Shown: in pieces, positions 16,159 to 28,519 of the stretch
Layout of the letters: every line of letters begins with the position of its first letter
Position numbering within the stretch: position 1 is the first letter of the stretch
Assembly: GCF_018310345.1 (NCBI RefSeq)
Contig: NZ_JAGXBY010000006.1
Coordinates: 229,223-293,222 of the forward strand
Source of the DNA: Ornithinibacillus massiliensis
Lineage (GTDB): Bacteria; Bacillota; Bacilli; Bacillales; Amphibacillaceae
Length of the DNA: 64,000 nt
Direction: 5' to 3'
Program-made: the position numbers and the translations under genes
Notes under the pieces: generated by a model
What the model was told of the DNA's origin: nothing
The model's database searches: none
Seen by the model: the letters and a program-made list of their open reading frames with translations, nothing else

Positions 16159-17013
16159 ATGGCTAAAATCGCATTAGACGCAGGACATGGTATGAATACA
16201 CCGGGGAAAAGAACTCCGGATGGTGAAAGGGAATGGTATTTCAACAACAAAGTAGTAGTTGCAGCTACTAGGTATTTGAATGAATATGAAAATGCCATTA
16301 TTATTCGTTTAGATGACCCAACTGGGAACACCGATGTATCTTTAACAGCACGTACGAATAAGGCAAATAGTGAAGGTGCAGATATTTTGGTATCTTATCA
16401 TCACAACGCTAACACAGGTCAATGGGGTACTTGGACTGGTACTGAAACCTACCATTATCCCGGTTCTTCTACCGGTCTTGCTTTAGCAAGAAAAATTCAC
16501 CCGGCTATAGTTGGTGCAATGGGCTTACGAGATCGTGGTATTAAATCGGAAAACTTCCATATGCTTCGTGAATCCAATATGCCAGCAATTCTAATTGAAG
16601 GTGGGTTTATGGATTCCACCATTGATATTGTCAAAATGCGTGATGATATCGTAATGGATCGAACAGGGAAGGCACTAGCTGATGCCATTGCTTCTCATTT
16701 TGGATTAAGAAGGAATGATAATGGAGGAACTAATACTTACACAGTACAGCCTGGTGATACATTGTGGAGTATTGCCCAAGCCCATAATATGACGGTACAA
16801 CAATTAAAGGATTTAAACAGTCTTACAGGTGATACCATTTATCCAGGCCAGGTTCTGATTGTCAGTGGTGGGGTAGTTTACCACATTGTCCAATCTGGGG
16901 AAACATTGTGGGGTATCGCACAACAGTATAATACTACAGTTGAAGCTATTAAGAGCTTGAATGGAATGACAAGTGATGTTATTCGTCCAGGCGACCGTTT
17001 GAGAGTTAGGTAA
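16159..17013 (+). CDS. N-acetylmuramoyl-L-alanine amidase with two LysM repeats (endolysin)
   Basis: From ATG 16159 (AGGAGG well spaced; TTG 16153 is too close to it) the protein has 284 residues. The Amidase_3 domain (1-175) shows zinc and catalytic residues: His10 in DAGHG, Glu near 25, His81/His82 in SYHHNA and Glu147 in IEGGFMDS. Two LysM modules follow (about 193-236 and 241-284: [14 protein letters not shown] and [15 protein letters not shown]), which bind peptidoglycan. It cuts the bond between MurNAc and L-Ala. There is no signal peptide, consistent with holin-dependent release. Last gene of the late module, followed by a terminator. Confidence 0.93.
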   Translation: MAKIALDAGHGMNTPGKRTPDGEREWYFNNKVVVAATRYLNEYENAIIIRLDDPTGNTDVSLTARTNKANSEGADILVSYHHNANTGQWGTWTGTETYHYPGSSTGLALARKIHPAIVGAMGLRDRGIKSENFHMLRESNMPAILIEGGFMDSTIDIVKMRDDIVMDRTGKALADAIASHFGLRRNDNGGTNTYTVQPGDTLWSIAQAHNMTVQQLKDLNSLTGDTIYPGQVLIVSGGVVYHIVQSGETLWGIAQQYNTTVEAIKSLNGMTSDVIRPGDRLRVR

Positions 17014-17043
17014 GTAATTTACTGTGTAATCTAGAAGTAATCA

Positions 17044-17074
17044 AAAGCCCCAGTTATTAGAATTGGGGCTTTCT
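17044..17074 (+). terminator. Terminator of the late phage operon
   Basis: AAAGCCCCA (17044-17052) and TGGGGCTTT (17064-17072) pair perfectly. Confidence 0.85.
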
Positions 17075-17190
17075 CTAATAAATCTAGTGCTCTCAGATAT
17101 GTATTCACTAGTCAGTCATAATTGTAATCTTAGATACTTAAAAGATTCTTCCGAAAGTTGATAATCGACACGGGAGTATTTGGTATGTAG

Positions 17191-17220
17191 TTAAGGGATG
17201 CAACTAAATACATCCCTTAA
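17191..17220. repeat. 10-bp inverted repeat after the 66-aa basic protein gene
   Basis: TTAAGGGATG and CATCCCTTAA flank a 10-base loop. It is placed to end the minus-strand gene at 17227, though no T-run follows on that strand. Confidence 0.6.
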
Positions 17221-17226
17221 TGGTTC

Positions 17227-17427
17227 CTATTTGAACAATGAAAGTAATCCTTTTTTCCTTTTTTTAGACAGTGGTTGTCCTAACAGTCTTTTCTTTACGT
17301 ATTTCTTTGGATTACTTAAAGCAGTTGCTCCGCCTTTACCATAACCTGGTACAACTGTCTTGTTCACTGACCTTTTTACGCTAGATTTAACTTTTGAAAT
17401 AGGAGATTTTGGTTTTTTGAACTTCAT
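17227..17427 (-). CDS. 66-aa highly basic protein, unknown function
   Basis: About one third of residues are Lys or Arg (MKFKKPKSPISKVKSSVKRS; then LLGQPLSKKRKKGLLSLFK at the end), with a Gly-rich centre. No membrane helix and no cysteine. The composition suggests nucleic-acid or cell-wall binding, or a cationic peptide, but I do not recognise a family. AGGTG precedes ATG 17427. It sits between the end of the phage tail locus and the housekeeping genes, and could belong to either. Confidence 0.5.
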   Translation of the reverse strand: MKFKKPKSPISKVKSSVKRSVNKTVVPGYGKGGATALSNPKKYVKKRLLGQPLSKKRKKGLLSLFK

Positions 17428-17489
17428 TTCAACACCTATCTTCTACAATTTATTAGAGAGTATGGGCAACTAAATGTAGTTATCTAGGT

Positions 17490-17825
17490 TTAATTTTCAA
17501 ATGTAGTATGTTTTACTTTCCAATCTTCTAGTTTTATAAACACCCAGAAACCATAGATTCCAAGCGTGATTATTGTTAAAAACCACCACTTAATCCAATT
17601 CCCAAATAGACCAATAGCAGTACCATTAAACTTCAGTCTTTTCCCTTCAACTACGGTATGATTGATTTTCCAACCATAAATCATTGTAACTGCCCAAGGA
17701 TAGCAAATTCCTAAAGTAAAAATAGTAACTAACCAACCTGCTATTCGCCACCCGATGTACTGTACTAATCCTCCATCAAAAAAAGATGTTCTCCTCTTAT
17801 GAGTTTGAATTCTTTCTGTCGTCAT
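17490..17825 (-). CDS. DUF898-like membrane protein
   Basis: A 111-aa membrane protein with an internal duplication: IGWRIAGWLVTIFTLGICYP and, in the second half, WIKWWFLTIITLGIYGFW, each followed by a W-K-(I/V)-(N/K)-H-T segment. Repeated G-W-x-LT-x-x-TLGI-x-x-PW motifs are typical of DUF898 (YjgN-like) proteins, whose function is unknown. The N-terminus (RTSFFDGGLVQYIGWR) also fits. Single gene on the minus strand, upstream of the basic 66-aa protein. Confidence 0.75.
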   Translation of the reverse strand: MTTERIQTHKRRTSFFDGGLVQYIGWRIAGWLVTIFTLGICYPWAVTMIYGWKINHTVVEGKRLKFNGTAIGLFGNWIKWWFLTIITLGIYGFWVFIKLEDWKVKHTTFEN

Positions 17826-18222
17826 TGACTAATCCCTTCTTTCCTTCAAAATTCCCCAGACTCTTTATTCTTTTGGTATATTTAAATCTTGTAGGGTAAC
17901 TACAAACTATCTCATAAGCTACAGCAATTTTTGATTTTGGCATGATATCACTCTTTATTATATTTTATTGAATAAAATAATTAGCGTTTAGGGAATTATA
18001 ATTAGTTCTTTATACTTATAATCGCATATTATTTTATCATTTTAGTTTAGTAGATTTCTATAAAAAAGATTTAAAATTGACGTTTGGATAGGCGTTCTAT
18101 AAATGACTTAGTACGTATTATATAAGTACTAAGTGCTATAGAGTTTTATAAAACATAGCCTTGCTTCAACATGTTCTAAATGATATAATGAGAACAAATG
18201 TTCCTGTCGGGAGGCTTTGGCT
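17826..18222. other. Gene-free AT-rich region with one promoter
   Basis: About 400 bases. I see no frame worth calling. Near the right end TTGCTT (18161-18166) and TATAAT (18184-18189), 17 bp apart, form a good promoter for the WYL-like gene. Many Bacillaceae carry rpoN (sigL) in this interval before cggR; it is absent here. No copy of the tRNA-Arg attachment sequence is visible. Confidence 0.55.
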
Positions 18223-18438
18223 ATGAAGAGGCTGTTTCTACGTTCAATGGAAAACAAAGAGAAAATAATTATTTTCTATATCGATCGACATAATAATGTT
18301 TCTAAACGTTTTATTCGGGTATTAAGTATGAACCAGGATTATATGTTGGCTTATTGCTATTGGCGTAAGAAAATAAGAACCTTTAAACTAGACAATATAT
18401 TATCTACTGGTGCAATTTCTAACCATGTAGGAGCATAA
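18223..18438 (+). CDS. Small WYL-domain-like protein
   Basis: From ATG 18223, eight bases after GGGAGG, it encodes 71 residues. The part from about residue 10 (IIIFYIDRHNNVSKRFIRVL, then AYCYWRKKIRTFKLDNILS) looks like the core of a WYL domain, a Sm-like ligand-binding fold normally attached to helix-turn-helix regulators. Here there is no DNA-binding domain. Stand-alone short WYL proteins occur in Bacillaceae near cggR. A good promoter precedes it, and the glutaredoxin-like gene follows 67 bases downstream. Confidence 0.65.
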   Translation: MKRLFLRSMENKEKIIIFYIDRHNNVSKRFIRVLSMNQDYMLAYCYWRKKIRTFKLDNILSTGAISNHVGA

Positions 18439-18505
18439 TTTTTGGATTTATTGGTTTGTATTGTATACTATGGTCTTAGAAAAGTTAAATATAGAAGGTG
18501 CCCTA

Positions 18506-18757
18506 ATGGAAAAAGTCATATTCTACACGAAAGAAAACTGTTCTCTTTGTGATAGCGCTGAAGCATTACTAGGAATGTTCCAACAGGATTATCATTTTGA
18601 AATCGAGAAACGAGATATTTATACAAATGACGAATGGTTAGAAAGCTATCATTTATCCATTCCAGTAATCGAAATAAATGGAGTTCAGTTGAATTGTGAA
18701 CAGATTGACTACAATTCGGTTGAAACAACCTTGAATGTGAATTTACAAAAGAAATAA
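18506..18757 (+). CDS. Glutaredoxin-like thiol-redox protein
   Basis: From ATG 18506 (AGAAGGTG upstream) the protein has 83 residues, starting MEKVIFYTKENCSLCDSAEA. The CSLC motif (residues 12-15) is a CxxC redox site in a thioredoxin fold, with the cis-Pro in LSIPVIEING. DUF836-type glutaredoxin-like proteins of this kind stand just before cggR in many Bacillaceae. A longer frame from 18461 lacks a ribosome site. It probably reduces protein disulfides or serves a metal-delivery role; the substrate is unknown. Confidence 0.82.
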   Translation: MEKVIFYTKENCSLCDSAEALLGMFQQDYHFEIEKRDIYTNDEWLESYHLSIPVIEINGVQLNCEQIDYNSVETTLNVNLQKK

Positions 18758-18779
18758 GGATAATTTACAATCATATTGG

Positions 18780-18892
18780 TTGTATATTTTACGCATTATG
18801 ATATGATAATAATGTACATAGGATTCTACTATGTGTATTTTTTTGGGACATGTGGGACACCATAAGAATGCGTGGGACATTTTTGTTCCCGA
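18780..18892 (+). promoter_or_regulatory. cggR operon promoter and probable CggR operator
   Basis: TTGTAT (18780-18785) and TATGAT (18802-18807) with a 16-bp spacer form a plausible promoter. Downstream, repeats of GTGGGACA or TGGGACA occur at about 18843, 18852 and 18872, the last followed by the inverse half GTTCCC. GGGAC half-sites repeated in tandem are the recognition pattern of CggR, which blocks elongation from a promoter-proximal site. Confidence 0.7.
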
Positions 18893-18910
18893 TTCTAAAG
18901 GGGTAATGTC

Positions 18911-19939
18911 ATGAAAGAAATATTCGACCTACAGAAAAAGCTCATACCTGACTTGTTAGAAGTAATGCAAACCAGATTCTCTCTGTTGCGCACGGTAAAC
19001 CTCTATCAACCTATTGGTAGAAGGGGTCTTGCGGAAAGTAGTCAATTAACGGAAAGACAGGTTCGAAGTGAAATTGATTTACTTTACGAACAGGGGTTAT
19101 TAGAAGTTACGACAAAGGGTATGCTTGTTACGGAACAAGGTGAAAAGGTTCTAGAACAACTCAATCAATTTATGAGTGAAATAATGGGCTTAACTGTTTT
19201 AGAAAATCGAATTAAGGAAACATTACAAGTAGAGAATGTTATTGTAGTTCCAGGAAACAGTGATGACGCAGAATGGGTTAAACAAGAGATGGGAAAAGCT
19301 TGTGTCTCATATCTTAAAAAGATTATATCGCCCAATGCTACGATTGCTGTAACAGGTGGAACGACGATGGCTTCTGTTGCAAGTGTAATGACACCGTTCG
19401 AATTAGAAAATAATTGCCTATTTGTACCAGCACGTGGTGGCATTGGAGAGAAAATGGAAAACCAAGCCAATACGATTGTGGCACAAATGTCCCGTAAAGC
19501 ACAGGGAGATTATCGTCTACTTTATGTCCCAGATCCAATTAGTGACTCTTCCTATCAAAACATCATCCAGGAGCCTTCTATAATAGAAGTCTTACAGCTT
19601 ATAAAAAATGCTGATATTGTCTTACATGGAATTGGAGATGCATTGACGATGGCAGAGCGCCGAAAGACACCACATGAATTAAGGGAAAAGCTAGTAGAGG
19701 AAAATGCAGTTAGTGAAGCATTTGGTTACTACTTTGATCAGCAAGGTAATGTTGTTCACAAGGTGCGTACTGTTGGATTGCAGTTAGAGGATTTAGAGTC
19801 GATGAAACATGTGGTTACCGTTGCTGGTGGTAAATCGAAGGCTAAAGCAATCGAATCCTATTTCAAGCATGGTACAAGCAATGTGCTCATTACGGATGAG
19901 GCAGCTGCGGAACAGATTTTAAGGGATACTTCCCTTTAA
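18911..19939 (+). CDS. cggR: CggR, central glycolytic genes repressor
   Basis: A 342-aa SorC/DeoR-type regulator. The N-terminal winged helix (about 20-85: GRRGLAESSQLTERQVRSEI) is followed by a sugar-binding domain with GGTTMASVASVM and VPARGGIGEKMENQANTI, the phosphosugar pocket. In B. subtilis CggR represses the gapA operon and is released by fructose-1,6-bisphosphate. It is the first gene of its own operon, 37 bases before gapA, so it is autoregulated. Length and order match the family. ATG 18911 follows AAAGGGGTAATGTC. Confidence 0.95.
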   Translation: MKEIFDLQKKLIPDLLEVMQTRFSLLRTVNLYQPIGRRGLAESSQLTERQVRSEIDLLYEQGLLEVTTKGMLVTEQGEKVLEQLNQFMSEIMGLTVLENRIKETLQVENVIVVPGNSDDAEWVKQEMGKACVSYLKKIISPNATIAVTGGTTMASVASVMTPFELENNCLFVPARGGIGEKMENQANTIVAQMSRKAQGDYRLLYVPDPISDSSYQNIIQEPSIIEVLQLIKNADIVLHGIGDALTMAERRKTPHELREKLVEENAVSEAFGYYFDQQGNVVHKVRTVGLQLEDLESMKHVVTVAGGKSKAKAIESYFKHGTSNVLITDEAAAEQILRDTSL

Positions 19940-19964
19940 ATAAATAATACTTATAGAATTTTAG

Positions 19965-20984
<1,020 letters not shown>

Positions 20985-21002
20985 GTTAAATGGGCAAAAG
21001 GT

Positions 21003-21026
21003 GGAGGAATATATTCTCCTCCTTTT
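21003..21026 (+). terminator. Terminator after gapA
   Basis: GGAGGA (21003-21008) and TCCTCC (21017-21022) flank an AT-rich loop, followed by TTTT. Partial termination here would give more gapA than pgk product, as known for B. subtilis. Confidence 0.7.
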
Positions 21027-21223
21027 CTCATGTAATTTTAGTACGCTCTGAGTTAAGAAACAAGGACTAGGGAAACCTACCAATTTTAAAGCTTACATAT
21101 CTTTATCCCACACGCTGGCAACGTAATGTTGTTCGTGGGAAGGAAAGTATTTAACGTATGACGTAATAAGCATATTCGTATAAAATTCCATGCGAATAGG
21201 AGTCTTTTTAAGGAGGGAATCCA

Positions 21224-22405
21224 ATGAATAAACTAACAGTAAAAGACCTTGATTTAAAAGGGAAAAAAGTTTTCTGCCGTGTAGATTTTAACGTACCTAT
21301 GAAAGATGGAGAAGTAACAGACGATACACGCATTAAAGCTGCTTTACCAACCATTACCTATTTATCTGAGCAAGGTGCAAAAGTAATTTTAGCTAGTCAT
21401 CTTGGTCGTCCTAAAGGTCAGGCTGTAGATGAACTACGTTTAGACGCAGTTGCGAAGCGTTTAAGTGATTTAATTGGAAAAGAAGTTGTAAAAACCGATT
21501 CTGTTTATGGATCTGAAGTAGATGAAGCTATTTCTGGATTACAAGATGGTGATTTATTGCTTCTTGAAAATGTGCGTTTTGAAGCTGGAGAAGAAAAAAA
21601 TGATCCTGCGCTAGCTGAAGCTTTTGCAAATATGGCTGATGTTTATGTTAACGATGCTTTTGGAGCGGCACACCGCGCACATGCATCGACTGCAGGTATT
21701 GCTGAAAAGCTTACATCTGCTGCTGGTTTCCTGATGGAAAAAGAACTTTCTGTATTAGGTAAGGCACTGGAGAATCCTGACCGTCCATTCACGGCAATTA
21801 TTGGTGGAGCAAAGGTTAAGGATAAAATTGGCGTAATTGATAATCTATTAGATAAAGTAGATAATTTGATTATTGGTGGTGGCCTGGCATACACCTTTGT
21901 TAAAGCACAAGGGCATGAAATAGGAAAATCCCTTCTTGAGGAAGACAAAATTGATTTAGCAAAAGAATTTATGAAAAAAGCGGAAGAAAAAGGCGTTAAT
22001 TTTGTGTTACCTGAAGATGTAGTCGTTGCAGATGATTTCTCAGAGGAAGCTAATACAAAGATCGTATCCACATCTGAAATTCCTTCAGATTGGGAAGCAC
22101 TTGACATTGGTCCGAAAACAAGAGAAAAGTATGCTCAAATCGTAAAAGATTCTAAACTAGTGATTTGGAACGGACCTATGGGTGTATTCGAATTAAATGT
22201 ATTTGCTAATGGTACGAAAGCAGTGGCCGAGGCATTAGCAGAAACAGAAGGTTATACCGTTATTGGTGGTGGAGATTCTGCTGCAGCTGTTGAGAAGTTT
22301 GACTTAGCAGATAAAATGGACCACGTATCAACTGGTGGTGGAGCATCCTTGGAATTTATGGAAGGTAAAGTTCTACCAGGTGTTGAAGCCCTAACAAATA
22401 AATAA
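21224..22405 (+). CDS. pgk: Phosphoglycerate kinase
   Basis: The 393-aa enzyme transfers phosphate from 1,3-bisphosphoglycerate to ADP. The start [21 protein letters not shown] contains the RVDFNVP signature; [11 protein letters not shown] binds substrate, and [12 protein letters not shown] and the C-terminal [12 protein letters not shown] bind nucleotide. Full length. The 239-base gap after gapA holds a terminator and a second imperfect hairpin (TCCCAC near 21107 with GTGGGA near 21136), so an own promoter is likely. AAGGAGGGAATCC precedes ATG 21224. Confidence 0.97.
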   Translation: MNKLTVKDLDLKGKKVFCRVDFNVPMKDGEVTDDTRIKAALPTITYLSEQGAKVILASHLGRPKGQAVDELRLDAVAKRLSDLIGKEVVKTDSVYGSEVDEAISGLQDGDLLLLENVRFEAGEEKNDPALAEAFANMADVYVNDAFGAAHRAHASTAGIAEKLTSAAGFLMEKELSVLGKALENPDRPFTAIIGGAKVKDKIGVIDNLLDKVDNLIIGGGLAYTFVKAQGHEIGKSLLEEDKIDLAKEFMKKAEEKGVNFVLPEDVVVADDFSEEANTKIVSTSEIPSDWEALDIGPKTREKYAQIVKDSKLVIWNGPMGVFELNVFANGTKAVAEALAETEGYTVIGGGDSAAAVEKFDLADKMDHVSTGGGASLEFMEGKVLPGVEALTNK

Positions 22406-22435
22406 GTTTCACAATTCTTTAATAGAGGTGATACC

Positions 22436-23190
22436 ATGCGTAAAAGAGTAATTGCAGGTAACTGGAAAATGAATAAAACTCTTACGGAAGCAACACAGTT
22501 TTTGGATGAAGTTGTAAAATCTATTCCTGCTGATGAAAAGGTAGAAGCGATTGTATGTGCTCCTTTTCCACATCTTGCAACTTTAGTGGAAAAAACAAAA
22601 GGAACTAATCTTAAGATTAGTGCGCAAAACATGCATTTTGAAGATAATGGTGCATTTACTGGTGAAGTAAGTCCGGTAATGTTAAAAGACTTAGGCGTTA
22701 GCCATGTAGTTATTGGCCACTCAGAACGACGAGAGTATTTCGCGGAGACTGATGAAACAGTAAATAAAAAGACCCATGCTGCATTTAACCATGGTCTAAC
22801 TCCAATTGTTTGTGTTGGAGAAACATTAGAACAACGTGAAGCTAATGAAACGATGTCATTAGTAGAAACACAAGTTAAAAAGGCGCTAGAAGGTCTTACT
22901 AACGATCAAGTAGCACAGACTATCATTGCTTATGAACCAGTATGGGCAATCGGTACTGGCAAAACAGCATCCAACGAAGATGCTAACGAAGTATGTGCAC
23001 ACATTCGAAACGTAGTGAAATCACTAACAGATGAAGCAACTGCTGAAGCTGTGGTTATCCAATATGGTGGAAGTGTTAAACCTTCTAACGTGGATGAATT
23101 ATTAGCACAATCTGATATCGATGGCGCTTTAGTTGGTGGTGCAAGTTTAGAAGCTGATTCCTTCTTACAGCTTGTGGAGGCAGGTACAAA

Positions 23191-23194
<4 letters not shown>
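22436..23194 (+). CDS. tpiA: Triose-phosphate isomerase
   Basis: The 252-aa TIM barrel interconverts dihydroxyacetone phosphate and glyceraldehyde-3-phosphate. It shows AGNWKMNKT (substrate Asn and Lys near 10-12), the catalytic His in IGHSERR (about 95) and the catalytic Glu with loop 6 in [15 protein letters not shown] (about 167). Thirty bases separate it from pgk. Its TGA overlaps the ATG of gpmI by four bases, coupling the two. Confidence 0.97.
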
Positions 23195-26036
<2,842 letters not shown>

Positions 26037-26044
26037 ATAATTGC

Positions 26045-26073
26045 AAAAGACTGCGGTGACGCAGTCTTTTTTT
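26045..26073 (+). terminator. Terminator of the glycolytic operon
   Basis: AAAAGACTGC (26045-26054) pairs with GCAGTCTTTT (26061-26070) around GGTGAC, within a run of T. Confidence 0.9.
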
Positions 26074-26091
26074 ATACAGGTAAATGGAGTT

Positions 26092-26133
26092 AACGCATTA
26101 GCTAATGGATGAGAGCTAATGCGTTTATTTTTT
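26092..26133 (+). terminator. Second terminator after eno
   Basis: AACGCATTAGCT (26092-26103) and AGCTAATGCGTT (26114-26125) pair perfectly and are followed by ATTTTTTT. Confidence 0.85.
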
Positions 26134-26261
26134 TGGAATACCAGATGCTTTTTATGTAAAAATATGCCCGATGCTTCAAAAACCGTAAAATAGTTGGTCA
26201 CGGACACAATCGGTATTTAATAGGCTATAATAATTAAGGCTTTTAGAAAGGGCGATAACAT

Positions 26262-27233
26262 TTGGCTGAGAAAGTGTTAGTTTTTGCAGATATAGGGGTA
26301 GATGATATTACTGCACTCTTATATGGGTATTTAAATGATGATATCGAGATTGTGGGGATTGTTACAGACTATGGGAACATCCCAAGGGAGAATGCATTAA
26401 GAACTGTACAATATTTAAAGTCCATTGTCGTCACAGAAGAAGCTCAAGATACACCAATTATAGCAGGTGCAGAAAATCCAATGACAGCCGAATTACCGGA
26501 CTTTGTACCAGAGATTCATGGGGAATATGGGTTGGGCCCAATTACTCCTCCAACAACTGAGGATCCATTGCCAGAGCTGGAAAACTTTTTTGAAATTATA
26601 GGGATTATTGACCAATATGAAGGTGAACTTAACATTGTCAATATTGGAAGATTAACCTCACTTGCTACATTGTATCTTCTCTATCCATTAACAATGGAAA
26701 AAGTAAAAGCAATTTATATAATGGGTGGAGCATTTTGGGTACCAGGAAACGTTACAGCGGTGTCTGAGGCGAATTTTCACGGTGATCCAGTAGCAGCACA
26801 AATTGTCTTAACCTATGCGGATAATGTGACGATTATCCCATTAAATGTTACAGAAAGGGCAATAGCTACACAACAAATGGTAGATTATATTGACCAAGTG
26901 GGGCCAATTGATATTGTTAAACCTATGATTGATTACTATTATGAGTACTATAGGGAAAGAAATCCTAATGTACAAGGTGCACCATTACATGATGTACTAA
27001 CCTTGATGGCGGTAAATCGGGGGGATATGTTTACTTTTCAAGAGCTTCCTGTCCACATCGTACAGGCTACTCAGGGGACTGAACGTGGTCAAAGTATCGC
27101 CGATATCCGTCCATTCGGAAGTTTAGAAGAGGAAGCAGAGAAAGAGATTAAAAGACATCGTATTGCGGTAGACTTTGATTATAAGCGGTTCTTCATTGAT
27201 TTTATGACAACTATGTCCGGGCAGCAATTTTAA
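26262..27233 (+). CDS. Inosine-uridine-type nucleoside hydrolase, with one changed metal-site residue
   Basis: A 323-aa protein of the nucleoside hydrolase fold, starting at TTG 26262 after AAAGGGCG. It has the family motifs IMGGAFWVPGNVTA and ANFHGDPVAAQIVL, HGEYGLGP in the active-site loop, and HDVLTLMAV near the C-terminus. The N-terminal DxDPGxDD calcium motif reads FADIGVDD: the second, third and fourth Asp remain but the first is Phe. The protein may still cleave N-ribosides or may have changed substrate. Single gene between strong terminators. Confidence 0.85.
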   Translation: MAEKVLVFADIGVDDITALLYGYLNDDIEIVGIVTDYGNIPRENALRTVQYLKSIVVTEEAQDTPIIAGAENPMTAELPDFVPEIHGEYGLGPITPPTTEDPLPELENFFEIIGIIDQYEGELNIVNIGRLTSLATLYLLYPLTMEKVKAIYIMGGAFWVPGNVTAVSEANFHGDPVAAQIVLTYADNVTIIPLNVTERAIATQQMVDYIDQVGPIDIVKPMIDYYYEYYRERNPNVQGAPLHDVLTLMAVNRGDMFTFQELPVHIVQATQGTERGQSIADIRPFGSLEEEAEKEIKRHRIAVDFDYKRFFIDFMTTMSGQQF

Positions 27234-27240
27234 TTCTTTG

Positions 27241-27267
27241 GGAGTACTGTTGTAGTACTCCTTTTTA
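27241..27267 (+). terminator. Terminator of the nucleoside hydrolase gene
   Basis: GGAGTACT (27241-27248) and AGTACTCC (27254-27261) form a perfect stem followed by TTTTT. Confidence 0.9.
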
Positions 27268-27471
27268 AAAGAAACAATAAACAAAGTATCCTAACACCTG
27301 ACGCTTAGATTTTACAGCGGCTTCCTCATGCTCACCGTGTTACTGTATCTTCTAGAAATCAGTCGTTCGTACATTCTAAACCTTGGCCTTGTACTTTTCT
27401 TAATGGATTAGCATAACATATAATTTATCTTTATAATAAAACTACAATCTGTGTTAGAGATGGGGGAAATT

Positions 27472-28032
27472 ATGGTATTGGATATTATTAAGGATCGGAG
27501 AAGTATCCACTCTTTTCAGGAAAAAGAAGTAGATATGAAGCTATTAAATGAGATTTTTACATATGGGTCCTATGCCCCTACGCATTATATGAAGGAACCA
27601 TGGAGAATCAAGCTTTTTCAAGGTAAAGGAAAAGAAATGTTAATCTGGTCTATTCTCAATAGCTACTTAAGAATGGGAATGCTAAAAAAAGACCAGGATA
27701 AAACGATGGCTTCTATGAAATCATTCCTCATGGCAATTCCACATCATGCCGTTATCTATTTTGAAAAAGAGAATGATCCTGTTCGGTATGAAGAAGAATA
27801 CTCAGCAGTGTGTGCATTTATTCAAAATGCTCAGCTTGCAGCTTGGGAATTAGGTGTAGGGATGCTCTGGACTATTACACCATATATGCATGACGCTAAT
27901 TTTTATGATGAGATAGGACTAGATATTGAAAAGGATAAAATCGCAGCAGTTATGCAAATTGGCTATCCAAAGAAAGTTCCAAAGAGCAAAGGGAGAACAC
28001 CGATTGATCATAAAATGGAAATAATAGATTGA
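27472..28032 (+). CDS. Nitroreductase-family FMN protein
   Basis: From ATG 27472 (GGGGGA five bases before) it has 186 residues. The start VLDIIKDRRSIHSFQEKEVD carries the R-R-S FMN phosphate-binding motif, followed by GSYAPTHYMKEPWRIKLF and, near the C-terminus, VMQIGYPKKVPK. Members reduce nitro compounds, quinones or flavins with NAD(P)H. The specific substrate cannot be told. An in-frame TTG-led extension from 27451 lacks a ribosome site. Single gene. Confidence 0.85.
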   Translation: MVLDIIKDRRSIHSFQEKEVDMKLLNEIFTYGSYAPTHYMKEPWRIKLFQGKGKEMLIWSILNSYLRMGMLKKDQDKTMASMKSFLMAIPHHAVIYFEKENDPVRYEEEYSAVCAFIQNAQLAAWELGVGMLWTITPYMHDANFYDEIGLDIEKDKIAAVMQIGYPKKVPKSKGRTPIDHKMEIID

Positions 28033-28519
28033 TATGAAACGAGTGATAATAAGAACCAGGAGAGAAATCAGGTTTGAATTGAGTGAAAGAGAGTGCCAAA
28101 AAAGTAAATATGAGATTAGTTAAGGTTTCGGTTGTTCACTGTAACTGTCTATACTCACTATCTTTTAGGACAGAATACATGGCGCTTACGAAATAACACG
28201 AGTGACTATATCCATTTTTGGAATTAAATTTGTAAATTGATACAAAAATCCGGCCATTATTTATAAAGTAGTCTTTATTTTAACTAAATCACTTATAATT
28301 AAATTAGAACGTTGATTCAATTTGAGAGGAGGGTGAATTAAGCGCGTTACGACAGTGAGAAAGCAAAATTAGATATATGTACTAAGCAACAATTTTATCT
28401 ATCTGAGTTTGAAGCCTGTAATATAGATAATTGTACTGTATCGGTGGGATTATGGCTAGATACCTAAGAGTTAGAAATGATTACTTTGTACAAACGAACA
28501 AAAAAAAGGAGGGACTAAA
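28033..28519. other. Gene-free region upstream of the broken SGNH hydrolase
   Basis: About 490 bases. A GAGGAGGGTG site near 28325 is followed at once by a stop, and a 23-codon frame (ATG 28454, MARYLRVRNDYFVQ) ends in the ribosome site of the next gene. Neither is convincing. The stretch reads as decayed sequence. Confidence 0.4.

Noticed and set aside
17014..18222. Right-hand attachment site for the phage locus
   Set aside because: I looked for another copy of the tRNA-Arg T-loop sequence after the lysin and saw none.
21643..22107. Minus-strand frame of 154 codons in pgk
   Set aside because: Antisense shadow of a strongly conserved housekeeping gene; Ser/Ala-rich composition is typical of such shadows.
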